The notes under the pieces are model-generated. The model did no database searches. It was given only the letters and a program-made list of their open reading frames with translations, and had not been told where the DNA came from. Source: VAYN01 sp963702075 (lineage in GTDB: Bacteria; Actinomycetota; Thermoleophilia; Solirubrobacterales; 70-9). Taken from it: 64,000 bases of DNA. The position numbers and the translations under genes are program-made. Shown here piece by piece: positions 1-8,423 of the stretch; positions within the stretch are counted from its first letter, which is position 1; every line of letters starts with the position of its first letter. The DNA lies in NCBI GenBank assembly GCA_963702075.1, contig OY969703.1:744001-808000 (forward strand). Reading direction: 5' to 3'.

Positions 1-872
1 TGGAGACGATCGAACTGGCCGGCTACACGCTGGAGGAGAAGCGCCACATCGCCCGGCAGTACCTGGTCGGCCGCCAGATCAAAGCCAACGGGCTGAAGCC
101 CTCGCAGATCGAGATCACCGACGCGGCGCTGACCGCGATCGTCGAGGAGTACACGCGCGAGGCCGGGGTCCGCAACCTCGAGCGCCAGATCGGCACCCTC
201 TGCCGCAAAGTCGCCCGCCAGGTCGCCGAGGGCAAGGCGAAGGGCAAGGTCCGGATCTCCGGCAAAAAAGCCCGCGAGCTGCTGGGCCGCCGCCGCGTCT
301 TCGCCGAGCAGCGCCGCCGCACCAAAGACCCCGGCGTCGCCACCGGCCTCGCCTGGACGCCGACCGGCGGCGACGTCCTCTTCATCGAGGCCACCGCGAT
401 GCCGGGCTCGGGCAAGCTGACGATCACCGGCCAGCTCGGCGAGGTGATGAAAGAGTCGGCGCAGGCGGCGCTCTCCTACGTGCGCGGCCACTGCGGCGAG
501 GTCGCGCCGAAGGTAGGGGAGGACTGGTTCGCCAAGCACGACGTCCACGTCCACGTCCCGGCCGGCGCGGTCCCGAAGGACGGCCCCTCGGCGGGCGTGG
601 CGATGACGGTCGCGCTCTCCTCGCTGATCAGCGGCCGGGCGGTGCGCAACAACGTGGCGATGACCGGCGAGGTGACGCTGACCGGCCAGGTGCTGCCGAT
701 CGGCGGCCTGAAGGAGAAGTCGTTGGCGGCGCAGCGGGCCGGGATCAAGAAAGTGATCGTCCCCTCGCGTAACGAAGGGGACGTCGCCGAGATCCCCGAG
801 AACGAGCTCGGCAGCCTCGAGTTCGTCTACGTCGACGAGGTCTCCCAGGCCCTCGCCGCCGCCCTCTCCTAG
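1..872 (+). CDS. lon: ATP-dependent Lon protease, C-terminal part (cut by window edge)
   Basis: Partial gene: the frame is open from base 3 to a TAG at 870-872, giving about the last 289 residues. Lon is a cytoplasmic AAA+ serine protease that removes damaged and short-lived regulatory proteins. What remains is the end of the AAA+ lid (EAGVRNLERQIG) and the whole proteolytic domain. The Ser-Lys catalytic dyad is visible as the Ser of PKDGPSAGVAM and the Lys of PIGGLKEK. A GTG/ATG inside (399) opens only part of the domain and is not the true start. The next gene starts at the base after the stop, so the two are probably co-transcribed. Family identity is certain; only the N-terminus is unseen. 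Confidence 0.97.
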   Translation, partial: ETIELAGYTLEEKRHIARQYLVGRQIKANGLKPSQIEITDAALTAIVEEYTREAGVRNLERQIGTLCRKVARQVAEGKAKGKVRISGKKARELLGRRRVFAEQRRRTKDPGVATGLAWTPTGGDVLFIEATAMPGSGKLTITGQLGEVMKESAQAALSYVRGHCGEVAPKVGEDWFAKHDVHVHVPAGAVPKDGPSAGVAMTVALSSLISGRAVRNNVAMTGEVTLTGQVLPIGGLKEKSLAAQRAGIKKVIVPSRNEGDVAEIPENELGSLEFVYVDEVSQALAAALS

Positions 873-2429
873 ATGGAGGTCGCGAGCCTCCCGCGCCGCC
901 GCGGACGCTCGGTCGTCGAGCTCGCCCGCACCCGCTCGCGCGCCTTCTGGATCGTCGCCGGGCTGGTCGCGCTCGGCGCCGGTCTGCGCTTCGCCACCCT
1001 CGGCGTGCAGAGCTATCACCACGACGAGATCGTCACCGCCAGCCGGGTGCTGCGGGTCGGCTTCGGCCACGCGATGGACGCGGTCGGCTTCTCGGAGTCG
1101 GCGCCGCCGCTGTACTACGCCCTCGCCTGGATCTGGACGCAGATCACCGGCACCGGGCCCTGGGGGCTGCGCTCGCTCTCGGCGCTCGCCGGCGTCGCCA
1201 CGATCCCCGTCGCCTTCCTGATCGGCCGCGAGCTGCGCGGTCGTCGCGCCGGCCTCCTCGCCGCCGCGCTCGTCGCCGTCAACCCGATGCTGATCTGGTA
1301 CTCGCAGGAGGCACGGGCCTACGCGCTGCTGGTCTTCTTCTGTGCCCTCTCGCTGTTCTACTGCGTGCGGGCGCTGCGGGTCGGGGAGGGGGAGGACGCG
1401 TCGGCGCGCCCCGGCGGCAAACGCGACTTCGTCCTCTGGGGCGTCTTCTCCGCCCTCGCCCTGGCGACCCACTACTTCGCCGTCTTCCCGCTCGCCGCCG
1501 AGGTGATCCTGCTGTTGCGCCGGCGCGGCCGCGCGACCCTCGCCGGTCTCTGGATCGTCGCCCTGATGGCCGCCGTGCTGGCGCCGCTGGTGATCCACCA
1601 GATGTCCTACCGGCACGCCGAATGGATCGGCAAGTTCACCCTCGGCCACCGGCTCTGGGAAACGGCGGCGACCTTCTTCGTCGGCGAGACCGGCGACATC
1701 ATCGGTGGCCCCGAGCGGCCGGCGCTGGCGTATGTGCCGCTGGCGCTGGCGTTGGCCGGGTTCGCCCTGCTGGCCCTGCGCGGCGACCGGCGGGAGAAGC
1801 GCGCCGCCGCGGTGCCGCTGGCGGTGGCGGGGCTGACGATCGGGGTGCCGCTGCTGCTGGCCCTCGCCTCCGCCGGCAAGGACTTCGTCCTCGCCCGCAA
1901 CCTGCTGCCGGCCCTGGTCCCGCTCCTCCTCGTCGTCGCGATCGGCCTGACAGTGCGGCGGGCGCGGCGGATCGGCGCCGTCTTCGCCGCGCTCCTGGTC
2001 GCCTACTGCCTCGCCTTCGCGATCTACGTCAACTTCGACGAAGAACTGCAACGGCCCGACTGGCAAGCGGTCGCCGAGCACCTCGGTGAGCCGGCGGGGC
2101 CGCGGGCGACGGTCCTCTGGGCCCTGGGCGAGGCGCCGCTGCGCTACTACCTCTCGACCGGCGCGATCCAGCTCAAGCCGGTCGAAGGCTACGGCTGGCT
2201 GGTGCACGAGATCGACTTCGTCTCCGACGGCCAGGCGCCGCCCCCGCCGCGCCGCCTGCTCGGCCCCGGCTTCCGCGAAGTCGCCCACGAGGACGTCGGC
2301 CGACTCTTCATCCGCCGCTACCGGCTCGACCATCCGGGCCTGGCGCCGCTGCTCTTGCGGCAGGTCCGCAAAGCCTCGTTGCACTGGCGCAGCAACGGCG
2401 TCCTCCTCGATGGCGTCGGACCGGATTGA
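873..2429 (+). CDS. GT-C glycosyltransferase (GT39/ArnT-like polytopic membrane protein)
   Basis: 518-residue multi-pass membrane protein of the lipid-linked-sugar glycosyltransferase superfamily (protein O-mannosyl- or ArnT-like), which transfers a sugar from a polyprenyl phosphate carrier on the outer face of the membrane. The first hydrophobic segment (about residues 25-44) is followed by HHDE at 49-52, the acidic first-loop motif expected for the catalytic Asp of GT-C enzymes. About ten further hydrophobic segments follow, with a soluble tail (residues 390-518). The ATG directly abuts the lon stop, so translation is likely coupled. Donor and acceptor cannot be read from sequence. Confidence 0.8.
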   Translation: MEVASLPRRRGRSVVELARTRSRAFWIVAGLVALGAGLRFATLGVQSYHHDEIVTASRVLRVGFGHAMDAVGFSESAPPLYYALAWIWTQITGTGPWGLRSLSALAGVATIPVAFLIGRELRGRRAGLLAAALVAVNPMLIWYSQEARAYALLVFFCALSLFYCVRALRVGEGEDASARPGGKRDFVLWGVFSALALATHYFAVFPLAAEVILLLRRRGRATLAGLWIVALMAAVLAPLVIHQMSYRHAEWIGKFTLGHRLWETAATFFVGETGDIIGGPERPALAYVPLALALAGFALLALRGDRREKRAAAVPLAVAGLTIGVPLLLALASAGKDFVLARNLLPALVPLLLVVAIGLTVRRARRIGAVFAALLVAYCLAFAIYVNFDEELQRPDWQAVAEHLGEPAGPRATVLWALGEAPLRYYLSTGAIQLKPVEGYGWLVHEIDFVSDGQAPPPPRRLLGPGFREVAHEDVGRLFIRRYRLDHPGLAPLLLRQVRKASLHWRSNGVLLDGVGPD

Positions 2430-2456
2430 CCCGGGTAGGGGTGAGAGGGATATCCT
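2426..2456 (+). promoter_or_regulatory. Candidate promoter for the 2491 gene
   Basis: TTGACC (2426-2431) and TATCCT (2451-2456) are separated by 19 bp. They lie about 35 bp upstream of an ATG that has its own AGGAG site. The long spacer lowers confidence. Confidence 0.4.
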
Positions 2457-2490
2457 GCTAATCAGCCCCAGAATCCAGCGAGGAGACGGA

Positions 2491-2916
2491 ATGAGTAAGA
2501 CGAAGGCGGCGCGCGCCGGTGACATTTATGAGACTGCCCGCGAAAACCCCTATGTGCAGCGCTTGATCGAAGACGAAGAGCTGCGCGAAAGCCTCCAGGA
2601 CGCCTTCGAAGCCGCGAAGAACGCCTACGGCCGGGCGACCGGCAACGGCAAGGGCACGGTCAAGGCCGTGACCAGCGACAAGAAGGTCCAGAAGGAAATG
2701 CGGAAGGCCGCCGAGAGCGTGCAGGAAGCTTCCGAGCGCCTGCGCAGCAAGCCCAAGCGCAAGGGCGGGCTCGGCCGGCTGTTGCTGATCGCGATCGTCG
2801 GCGCGGTAATCGCGCTCGCCGTCAGCGAGGGTGCTCGCAAGGCCGTGCTCGACGCCCTGTTCGGCGCCGAAGAGGAGTTCGAGTACACCTCCACCACCAG
2901 CATCAACGGGTCCTGA
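2491..2916 (+). CDS. Conserved-type small membrane protein of unknown function
   Basis: 141 residues. The start at 2491 is chosen because AGGAGACGGA precedes it; the frame stays open further upstream but inside the preceding gene. The first ~95 residues are charged and helical, rich in Glu, Lys and Ala, and look amphipathic or coiled. A basic KPKRKGG patch then leads into one hydrophobic helix (about 95-112) and a short acidic tail ending in Ser/Thr. This suggests a soluble N-terminal domain anchored to the membrane near the C-terminus. No family with a known function is recognised. It lies just before a TetR gene with a 10-bp gap, so the two may be transcribed together. Confidence 0.75.
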   Translation: MSKTKAARAGDIYETARENPYVQRLIEDEELRESLQDAFEAAKNAYGRATGNGKGTVKAVTSDKKVQKEMRKAAESVQEASERLRSKPKRKGGLGRLLLIAIVGAVIALAVSEGARKAVLDALFGAEEEFEYTSTTSINGS

Positions 2917-2926
2917 GACCCACTTG

Positions 2927-3535
2927 ATGGAGGCGGCGGCGAAAGAGCGAGAGCTCAGCGGCGACAAGGCTCAGCGGATCGTCGACGCGATGCGCGAGTC
3001 CGTCGCCAAGCGCGGGGCGGCGGGCTCTACGTTCGAGCACGTCGCCCGCGAGGCGGGGGTCAGCCGCGGCCTCCTCCACTACTACTTCGGGACCAAGGAG
3101 CGGCTCCTGGTCGAGGTGGTCCGCCGCGACACCGAGCTGCGGGTCGATCGGCTCGACGAGCGGCTGGCGCCGGCGAAGAGCGTCGACGACGTGGTCGAGG
3201 CGCTGGTTGCCAGCCTCAACGACGTGATCGAGAACGAGCCGGCCTTCTTCCTGCTGCTCTTCGAGCTCTTCAGCGCCGGCCGCCGCAACCCCGACATCCA
3301 AAGGGAGGTCGGCCAGCTCTTCGAGCGCACCCGCTCCCACGTCGCCGACGTCCTGCGCAGCAAGCAGGAAGAGGGGGTCGTCAGCCTCCGCTTCCCCGCC
3401 GAGGACATCGTCTCCTACCTCTTCGCCCTAGGCGACGGCGTAGCCCTCCAAGTCCTCTCCGATGCTTCGCGCGAAAGCGCCGGCACCTTCGCGGTCGGCG
3501 TCGCCACCGCGCGCTACCTCTTCGGCGCCGAGTGA
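2927..3535 (+). CDS. TetR/AcrR-family transcriptional regulator
   Basis: 202 residues, the usual TetR length. The N-terminal helix-turn-helix is clear: FEHVAREAGVSRGLLHYYFG followed by KERLLVEVV, with the LHYYF signature of the recognition helix. The C-terminal two-thirds is helical and acidic, as in the ligand-binding and dimerisation domain. The start at the ATG 2927 gives a short leader before the HTH; the frame also runs upstream into the previous gene but without a family reason to use it. It probably represses its own unit or the upstream membrane-protein gene. The ligand is unknown. Confidence 0.92.
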   Translation: MEAAAKERELSGDKAQRIVDAMRESVAKRGAAGSTFEHVAREAGVSRGLLHYYFGTKERLLVEVVRRDTELRVDRLDERLAPAKSVDDVVEALVASLNDVIENEPAFFLLLFELFSAGRRNPDIQREVGQLFERTRSHVADVLRSKQEEGVVSLRFPAEDIVSYLFALGDGVALQVLSDASRESAGTFAVGVATARYLFGAE

Positions 3536-3546
3536 CGTAGGGAGTT

Positions 3547-3574
3547 CCAGGCCGTTGGCCTGGGCGCCGTTTTA
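3547..3574 (+). terminator. Intrinsic terminator after the TetR gene
   Basis: A 7-bp perfect stem (3547-3553 with 3557-3563) has a GTT loop and is followed shortly by a TTTT run at 3570-3573. It lies 11 bp after the TetR stop. Confidence 0.7.
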
Positions 3575-3587
3575 GATACGCCAGGGG

Positions 3588-3593
3588 TATAAA
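3588..3593 (+). promoter_or_regulatory. Candidate -10 box (TATAAA), leaderless start of 3600 gene
   Basis: TATAAA ends 6 nt before the ATG at 3600, so the transcript should begin at or next to the start codon. No Shine-Dalgarno site is seen and no good -35 was found. Confidence 0.5.
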
Positions 3594-3599
3594 GGCTTC

Positions 3600-4466
3600 A
3601 TGCGTCGCAGCGCGAGCAGCGAGAAATGGCTGAAGAGTGCCGCCGGCTTTGCTTGGAGGAATCTCGATGCCTTGCTAGTCATCGCCGCCGCTGCCGTTGT
3701 CTTCGTCCTTGATCTCACGTCTAGCGTTGACCAGGAAGTCGTTGGCTCGGCAACCTTGGCACTGCTTGGTGTGACGGCATTCGTGCTGCTCCGCGACCGT
3801 CGCGAGCGTGCCCCGTTGATCGAGTTCCGCGAGCGGGTGGACGCGACGTTGGGAGAGTTCGAGGATCTCAAGCGGCTGGCTTCCGATGCCCTCTCCGAAC
3901 ACCCCTATGACGTTCTTTCTCAGACCTCGGAGTGGGACATCGTCACCCGCGATACGGCGTTGGCTACTACTACCAAGAGGGTCCAATTCACGCGAGGCAA
4001 CATCTCCACCATGGAGGATTGGTGCTCGGGTCCTGGCAAGCTCAGGAAGTGGCGCGGACGATGGCGGTTCCCGGATCAGGATGAGACCGAATGGGTTGAT
4101 GCAAAAGGGATACACAAGACCGAAATCGACGGAGGGATCAAGAAGATCTTCGCCCTCCCCCATGAGCACGCTCGTACTGACCAACTCGACTGGCGGGTAG
4201 AACGCCATGGCGAGGGGCGCTTCCCGGGGAGCTCTGAGTCGATTTCGGTGCGCTCGGAAGGGTCACGGGTGGATCACCCAATGACGATTCGGGTCACCTG
4301 GCCCAAAGGGGTCCGCCCGCGGGGCGTTGCCTTGAGATGCGGAGAACAGGGGAGGGTTGCCCTTGAGCTCATTCAGGATCCAGGTGATCCGGAGCGCCTA
4401 CGGGCCGAAGAAGTGATCACCGACCTGGCGCGGCATGGAATTGTCGCCCTTTCCTGGACGTGGTAA
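3600..4466 (+). CDS. Orphan two-helix membrane protein with a soluble C-terminal domain
   Basis: 288 residues, no recognised family. Two hydrophobic helices (about 24-42 and 48-66) form an N-terminal hairpin. A charged helical stretch (about 67-100) follows, then a ~180-residue soluble domain rich in Trp and charged residues (WDIVTRDTA, KLRKWRGRWRFPDQDE). The layout resembles a membrane-tethered sensor or effector, but that is inference. Codon use is more AT-rich at third positions than in neighbouring genes (for example gct, ttg, aag/aaa and cgt mixed), suggesting recent arrival. It stands alone between a terminator and its own tiny downstream unit. Confidence 0.7.
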   Translation: MRRSASSEKWLKSAAGFAWRNLDALLVIAAAAVVFVLDLTSSVDQEVVGSATLALLGVTAFVLLRDRRERAPLIEFRERVDATLGEFEDLKRLASDALSEHPYDVLSQTSEWDIVTRDTALATTTKRVQFTRGNISTMEDWCSGPGKLRKWRGRWRFPDQDETEWVDAKGIHKTEIDGGIKKIFALPHEHARTDQLDWRVERHGEGRFPGSSESISVRSEGSRVDHPMTIRVTWPKGVRPRGVALRCGEQGRVALELIQDPGDPERLRAEEVITDLARHGIVALSWTW

Positions 4467-4483
4467 TTCGGGTGTTCGACCTG

Positions 4484-4489
4484 TAGAAT
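4484..4489 (+). promoter_or_regulatory. Candidate -10 box (TAGAAT) for the 8-codon ORF unit
   Basis: TAGAAT sits 17 bp after the upstream stop and about 50 bp before a tiny ORF that has a ribosome-binding-like site. The -35 region is weak (TGGTAA at 4461-4466). Confidence 0.35.
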
Positions 4490-4538
4490 CAACCTCTCAC
4501 CCTTGAGTCTAAGCACCAGGACGAAAGGCAGGTTTACC

Positions 4539-4565
4539 ATGTGCGACGAAAAAGTTAGGCTCTAG
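4539..4565 (+). CDS. Possible 8-residue peptide or leader ORF
   Basis: ATG to TAG encodes MCDEKVRL. GGCAGG lies 6 nt upstream of the ATG and could be a Shine-Dalgarno site. A strong GC hairpin with a T-rich end follows 24 nt after the stop, so promoter, ORF and terminator form a complete ~130-nt unit. It could be a leader peptide, the coding part of a small RNA, or chance. The next gene (MMPL exporter) begins 160 bp downstream, past the hairpin, so attenuation of that gene is possible but unproven. Confidence 0.3.
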   Translation: MCDEKVRL

Positions 4566-4588
4566 AGCACCGAAGCATCGATCTTCTG

Positions 4589-4614
4589 AACGCCGCCCGC
4601 CGGGCGGCGTTTCT
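4589..4614 (+). terminator. Strong GC hairpin terminator or attenuator
   Basis: Near-perfect palindrome 4589-4611: ten to eleven base pairs around a 1-3 nt loop, followed by a T-rich TTTCTAT. It lies in the 258-bp gap before the MMPL gene. The rest of that gap (4615-4710) shows no gene that I can support. Confidence 0.7.
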
Positions 4615-4724
4615 ATATGAGGCCGCCGTGATGGCGCGCACGTAGTGATGCGGCTCACAGACTCGGCGCTCTCGGGCACAGAGGCTGCTTCTCGAGAAAC
4701 GAATGGCTGATCGAGGAGGCCGGC

Positions 4725-6944
4725 ATGAAAGACGCGATGAATCGACTTGCGCAGTTTCTGGGGAGGCGGCGCCGTTGGGTGGTGGCGGCCTGGGTCTTGA
4801 TCGTGTTGCTGGCGCTTCCCTTTGCCTCCAAACAGACCGACCACCTGACCGGTGGGGGCTTCGACGTTCCCGGCAGCCAGTCGATGAAGGTCAGCGAATC
4901 GGTGCAGGATCAGTTCGGTTCGCAGGCGGACGGGATCGCGGTGGTGCTGAAGGCGGCGCCGGGCGCGAGCGCGGGCGAGCGCGATGCGGCGGTGGCGCGG
5001 GTCGGCAACGAGGTGGCGACGCTCGAAGACGTCACCCTGCCCCCGGCGGTGGCGGCGGGTGCGCGGCGGCAGCTGCAACAGACGGACGTGGTGCTGGTGC
5101 CGCTGCGCAGCGACCTCACCTCCGACGAGCTGATCGACTCGGCGAAGACCCTGCGCGAAGACCTCAGCCCCGGCGACGCCGCCGGGGGCGTCACGCCCTA
5201 CCTCGTCGGCCAGCCGACGATCTGGGCCGGCATGCAGGAAATCTCCAAGGAAGACCTGGCGAAGGCCGAGTCGAGCGGCTTCCCGATCGTCGCCCTGATC
5301 CTCCTGATCGTCTTCGGCTCGCTGGCGGCGGCGGCGCTGCCGCTGGCGCTCGGCTTCGTCAGCGTCCTCGTCACCGGGGCGCTGATCTATTTCATCTCCC
5401 TGCAGACCAACACCTCGGTCTTCGTCACCAACATGGCCTCGATGATCGGGATCGGCGTCGCCGTCGACTACTCGCTGTTCATCCTCGCCCGCTACCGGGA
5501 GGAGCGCGAGGCCGGCCGCGAAAAGGGCGAAGCCCGGGCGCGGGCGCTCTCGACCTCGGGCCTCGCGGTCACCTTCTCCGGGATGGCGGTGATCATCTCG
5601 CTGGCGGGCTTGTGGATGGTCGACAACCAGGCGCTGCGCTCGATGGCGCTCGGCGCGATGACCGTCGTCGCCGTCTCGATCCTCACCGCGACGACGCTGC
5701 TGCCGGCGCTGATCGCGATGCTCGGCGACCGGGTGCTGCCTGGCGGCGTCGTCGGCAAGGTCGAGAGTTTCTTCCGGCGCCGCTTCTACCGCCGCCGCAC
5801 GGCCGAGCAGGCGGCGGCCGAACAGAACCGCTTCTGGCGCGCTTGGACCGCGCGGGTGATGGCGCGGCCGTGGACCGCGGTGATCGGCGTCACCGCCGTG
5901 CTGCTGTTCCTCGCCAGCCCGCTGCTCTCGCTGCAGACCGGGACCGAGGCGCTGTCACAGTTCCCCAAGGACAGCGACGTGCGGGTCGGCAGCGAACTCG
6001 CTTCCGCCCAGCTCGGCGGCGGCACCGACCCGGTCCAGGTGGTCGCCGCGTTTGACGGAGCGCCGACGCCGGCCGACCGCGCGGCGGTTGTCGGCTTCCG
6101 GCGCGAACTGGCCGCGACGCAGGGTGTTGCCGCGGTCGGGGCGCCGGCCTTCGCCGGTGACGAGGCGCTGATCCAGGCGACGCCGCAGGCGGGCAGCGAG
6201 TCCGATGCGGCAATGGCGCTGGTGGACCGCCTCCGCGACACCGTCGTCCCCGGCTCGGCGCTGGGGCAGCGGGCGGAAGTCAACGTCGGCGGAGAGACCG
6301 CCCGCAGCCACGACGTCCGCGCCCAGATCGGCGGCTCGATGTGGAAGATCGTCCTCTTCGTCCTCGCCCTCAGCTTCATCGTCCTGATGGTGATGCTGCG
6401 CTCGCTGATCCTGCCGCTGAAGGCGGTGCTGATGAACCTGCTGTCGATCGGGGCGGCCTTCGGCGTCCTGGTGGCGATCTTCCAGTGGGGCTGGCTCGAC
6501 GGCTTCCTCGGCTTCGAAAGCCAGGGGGCGCTGGACACGATCAACGTGCCGCTGATCTTCGCCGTCGTCTTCGGCCTCTCGATGGACTACGAGGTCTTCC
6601 TGATGTCGCGGATCCGCGAGCGCTACATGGCCCACGGCGACAACGAACGCGCCGTCGCTGAGGGTCTCTCCTCGAGCGCCCGCACGATCTCCTCGGCGGC
6701 GCTGATCATGACGGCGGTCTTCGCCGTCTTCGTCCTCACCGGCGTCCCCTCGATCAAGGAGCTCGGCCTCGGCTGCGCCGTCGCGATCGCCCTCGACGCC
6801 ACCCTCGTCCGCCTCATCCTCGTCCCGGCGGCGATGAAGCTGATGGGGCGCTGGAACTGGTGGATGCCGAGCTGGCTCGACCGGGCGCTGCCCGACCTCA
6901 GCTTCGAGCACGGCAGCGAGGAGCCCGAGCCGGTCAAGGCCTGA
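4725..6944 (+). CDS. MMPL/RND-family membrane transporter
   Basis: 739 residues with the two-fold repeat of RND transporters: a single helix near residues 18-35, an extracytoplasmic loop, a block of five helices (about 185-335), a second loop, and a second block (about 540-715). Diagnostic motifs are GIGVAVDYSLFILARYREE in the first block and FGLSMDYEVFLMSRIRE in the second, whose acidic residues carry the proton relay. Such proteins export lipids, lipoglycans or drugs using proton motive force. The ATG at 4725 has GAGGAGG about 10 nt upstream. The gene stands alone between two hairpins; substrate unknown. Confidence 0.93.
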   Translation: MKDAMNRLAQFLGRRRRWVVAAWVLIVLLALPFASKQTDHLTGGGFDVPGSQSMKVSESVQDQFGSQADGIAVVLKAAPGASAGERDAAVARVGNEVATLEDVTLPPAVAAGARRQLQQTDVVLVPLRSDLTSDELIDSAKTLREDLSPGDAAGGVTPYLVGQPTIWAGMQEISKEDLAKAESSGFPIVALILLIVFGSLAAAALPLALGFVSVLVTGALIYFISLQTNTSVFVTNMASMIGIGVAVDYSLFILARYREEREAGREKGEARARALSTSGLAVTFSGMAVIISLAGLWMVDNQALRSMALGAMTVVAVSILTATTLLPALIAMLGDRVLPGGVVGKVESFFRRRFYRRRTAEQAAAEQNRFWRAWTARVMARPWTAVIGVTAVLLFLASPLLSLQTGTEALSQFPKDSDVRVGSELASAQLGGGTDPVQVVAAFDGAPTPADRAAVVGFRRELAATQGVAAVGAPAFAGDEALIQATPQAGSESDAAMALVDRLRDTVVPGSALGQRAEVNVGGETARSHDVRAQIGGSMWKIVLFVLALSFIVLMVMLRSLILPLKAVLMNLLSIGAAFGVLVAIFQWGWLDGFLGFESQGALDTINVPLIFAVVFGLSMDYEVFLMSRIRERYMAHGDNERAVAEGLSSSARTISSAALIMTAVFAVFVLTGVPSIKELGLGCAVAIALDATLVRLILVPAAMKLMGRWNWWMPSWLDRALPDLSFEHGSEEPEPVKA

Positions 6945-6949
6945 GCGCG

Positions 6950-6991
6950 CATCCGACTTTTGACCCACCGGGGTGGGGAAAAAGTCGGATG
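6950..6991. terminator. Bipartite hairpin terminator after the MMPL gene
   Basis: Outer 12-bp perfect stem (6950-6961 with 6980-6991) encloses an inner CCCACC/GGTGGG stem. The A-tract and T-tract arms would let it work in either direction. It lies 5 bp after the MMPL stop. Confidence 0.75.
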
Positions 6992-6995
6992 GGCT

Positions 6996-7001
6996 TAGGA
7001 T
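6996..7001 (+). promoter_or_regulatory. Candidate -10 box (TAGGAT), leaderless start of amidase
   Basis: TAGGAT ends 6 nt before the GTG at 7008. No Shine-Dalgarno site is visible between them. Confidence 0.45.
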
Positions 7002-7007
7002 TGGCTG

Positions 7008-8423
7008 GTGAGCCAGGGTGGAGATGAGATCGCGTTTGCCGGTGCGGCTCGGCAGGCGGAGATGGTTCGGGCCGGGGAGGTCTCGGCTACGGAGCTCGTG
7101 AGGCTCTACCTGGACCGGATCGCGCGGCTTGATCCTGATCTGAATGCCTTTCGGGTAGTGCTCGGGGAACGGGCGATGCTCGAAGCCGAGCAGGCGGAGG
7201 CGCGGGTGCGGGCGGGAGACGAGCGGCCGTTGCTGGGGGTTCCGATCGCGCTCAAGGACAACATCGACCTTGCCGGCGAGCTCACCACTAACGGTACCGA
7301 CGCCTTTCCCGACCCCGCCACCGCCGACTCAGAGATCGTCCGGCGGTTGCGCGAGGCCGGGGCGATCGTGATCGGCAAGACGCTGCTGCCGGAGCTGGCG
7401 ATGTTCGGCTTCACCGAGTCGGCCACCTATGGAGTGACCCGGAATCCCTGGGATCCGCAGCGCACGACCGGCGGTTCGAGCGGGGGCTCGGCCGCAGCAG
7501 TTGCCGCCGGACTGGTGCCGATCGCGCACGCCTCCGACGGCGCCGGGTCGATCCGCATCCCCGCCTCTTCGTGCGGTCTCTTCGGGCTGAAGCCGCAACG
7601 GGGACGGATCTCCCTCGACCCCTTCGTCGAACACTGGAACGGCCTTTCGGTGAACGGCTGCCTCAGTCGATCGGTGGGCGACACGGCTCTCTGGCTCGAC
7701 GTGACCAGCGGCGGCTCGAAGGAGGCCGGTGCACCCGCGCCCCCCGAGCGCCCCTTCACCGAATCCGCGAAGACCCCGCCCGGCGCTCTGCGGATTGCCT
7801 TCTCGACCAAGGCGCCACGGGCGCTGCTCTCGCCGACGCTCTCAGAGGAGGCGCGAGGCGCGGTGCCGGGCATGGCTGAGGTGCTGCGGGGCCTCGGGCA
7901 CCAGGTCGCCGAGCAGGATCCGGACTGGGGGATGATCGGCAACAACATGGTCCCGCGGTACCTGCGCGGGGGAGCCGAAGACGTCGAGCGCGCCCCAGAG
8001 CCTCAGCGGCTCGAGCGGCGCGCGCGCGGCTTCGCCCGACTCGGGCGAGCCGTACCGGAGCGCGCCTTCCGGGCTGCGCTGAAGGCGCAGACGGCCGACG
8101 CGGCACGGGTCAACGCGATCTTCGATTCCCACGACCTGCTGATGACGCCAGTGATGGGTGGGACCGCGCTGCCGGTCCGCAACTGGGAGGGCTGCGGAGC
8201 GCTGCGGATCCTGCTCGGCCAGAGCCGTTTCTATCCCTGGTGCATCCCCTGGAACCACCTCGGCAACCCGGCGATGGCCGTCCCCTTCGGCTTCTCCCAA
8301 GAGGGCATGCCGCTCTCGATCCAGGTGATCGGCCGCCCCGGCGACGAGGCGACCCTGCTCTCGCTCGCCGCCCAGATCGAGGCCGAGCGGCCCTGGGCGG
8401 ACCGCCGCCCGCCGATCTCCTAG
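7008..8423 (+). CDS. Amidase-signature family hydrolase
   Basis: 471 residues, typical for the amidase-signature family, which hydrolyses amide bonds to acid and ammonia or amine. The Ser-cisSer-Lys triad is visible: Lys83 in PIALKDNID, the cis-Ser in TTGGSSGGSAAA (about 153-163), and the nucleophile Ser181 in SDGAGSIRIPAS. No GatB or GatC genes are adjacent, so this is more likely a stand-alone amidase than GatA. The GTG start follows a TAGGAT box by 6 nt. The TAG overlaps the convergent hydrolase stop in the 4-base CTAG 8420-8423. Substrate not predictable. Confidence 0.9.
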   Translation: MSQGGDEIAFAGAARQAEMVRAGEVSATELVRLYLDRIARLDPDLNAFRVVLGERAMLEAEQAEARVRAGDERPLLGVPIALKDNIDLAGELTTNGTDAFPDPATADSEIVRRLREAGAIVIGKTLLPELAMFGFTESATYGVTRNPWDPQRTTGGSSGGSAAAVAAGLVPIAHASDGAGSIRIPASSCGLFGLKPQRGRISLDPFVEHWNGLSVNGCLSRSVGDTALWLDVTSGGSKEAGAPAPPERPFTESAKTPPGALRIAFSTKAPRALLSPTLSEEARGAVPGMAEVLRGLGHQVAEQDPDWGMIGNNMVPRYLRGGAEDVERAPEPQRLERRARGFARLGRAVPERAFRAALKAQTADAARVNAIFDSHDLLMTPVMGGTALPVRNWEGCGALRILLGQSRFYPWCIPWNHLGNPAMAVPFGFSQEGMPLSIQVIGRPGDEATLLSLAAQIEAERPWADRRPPIS

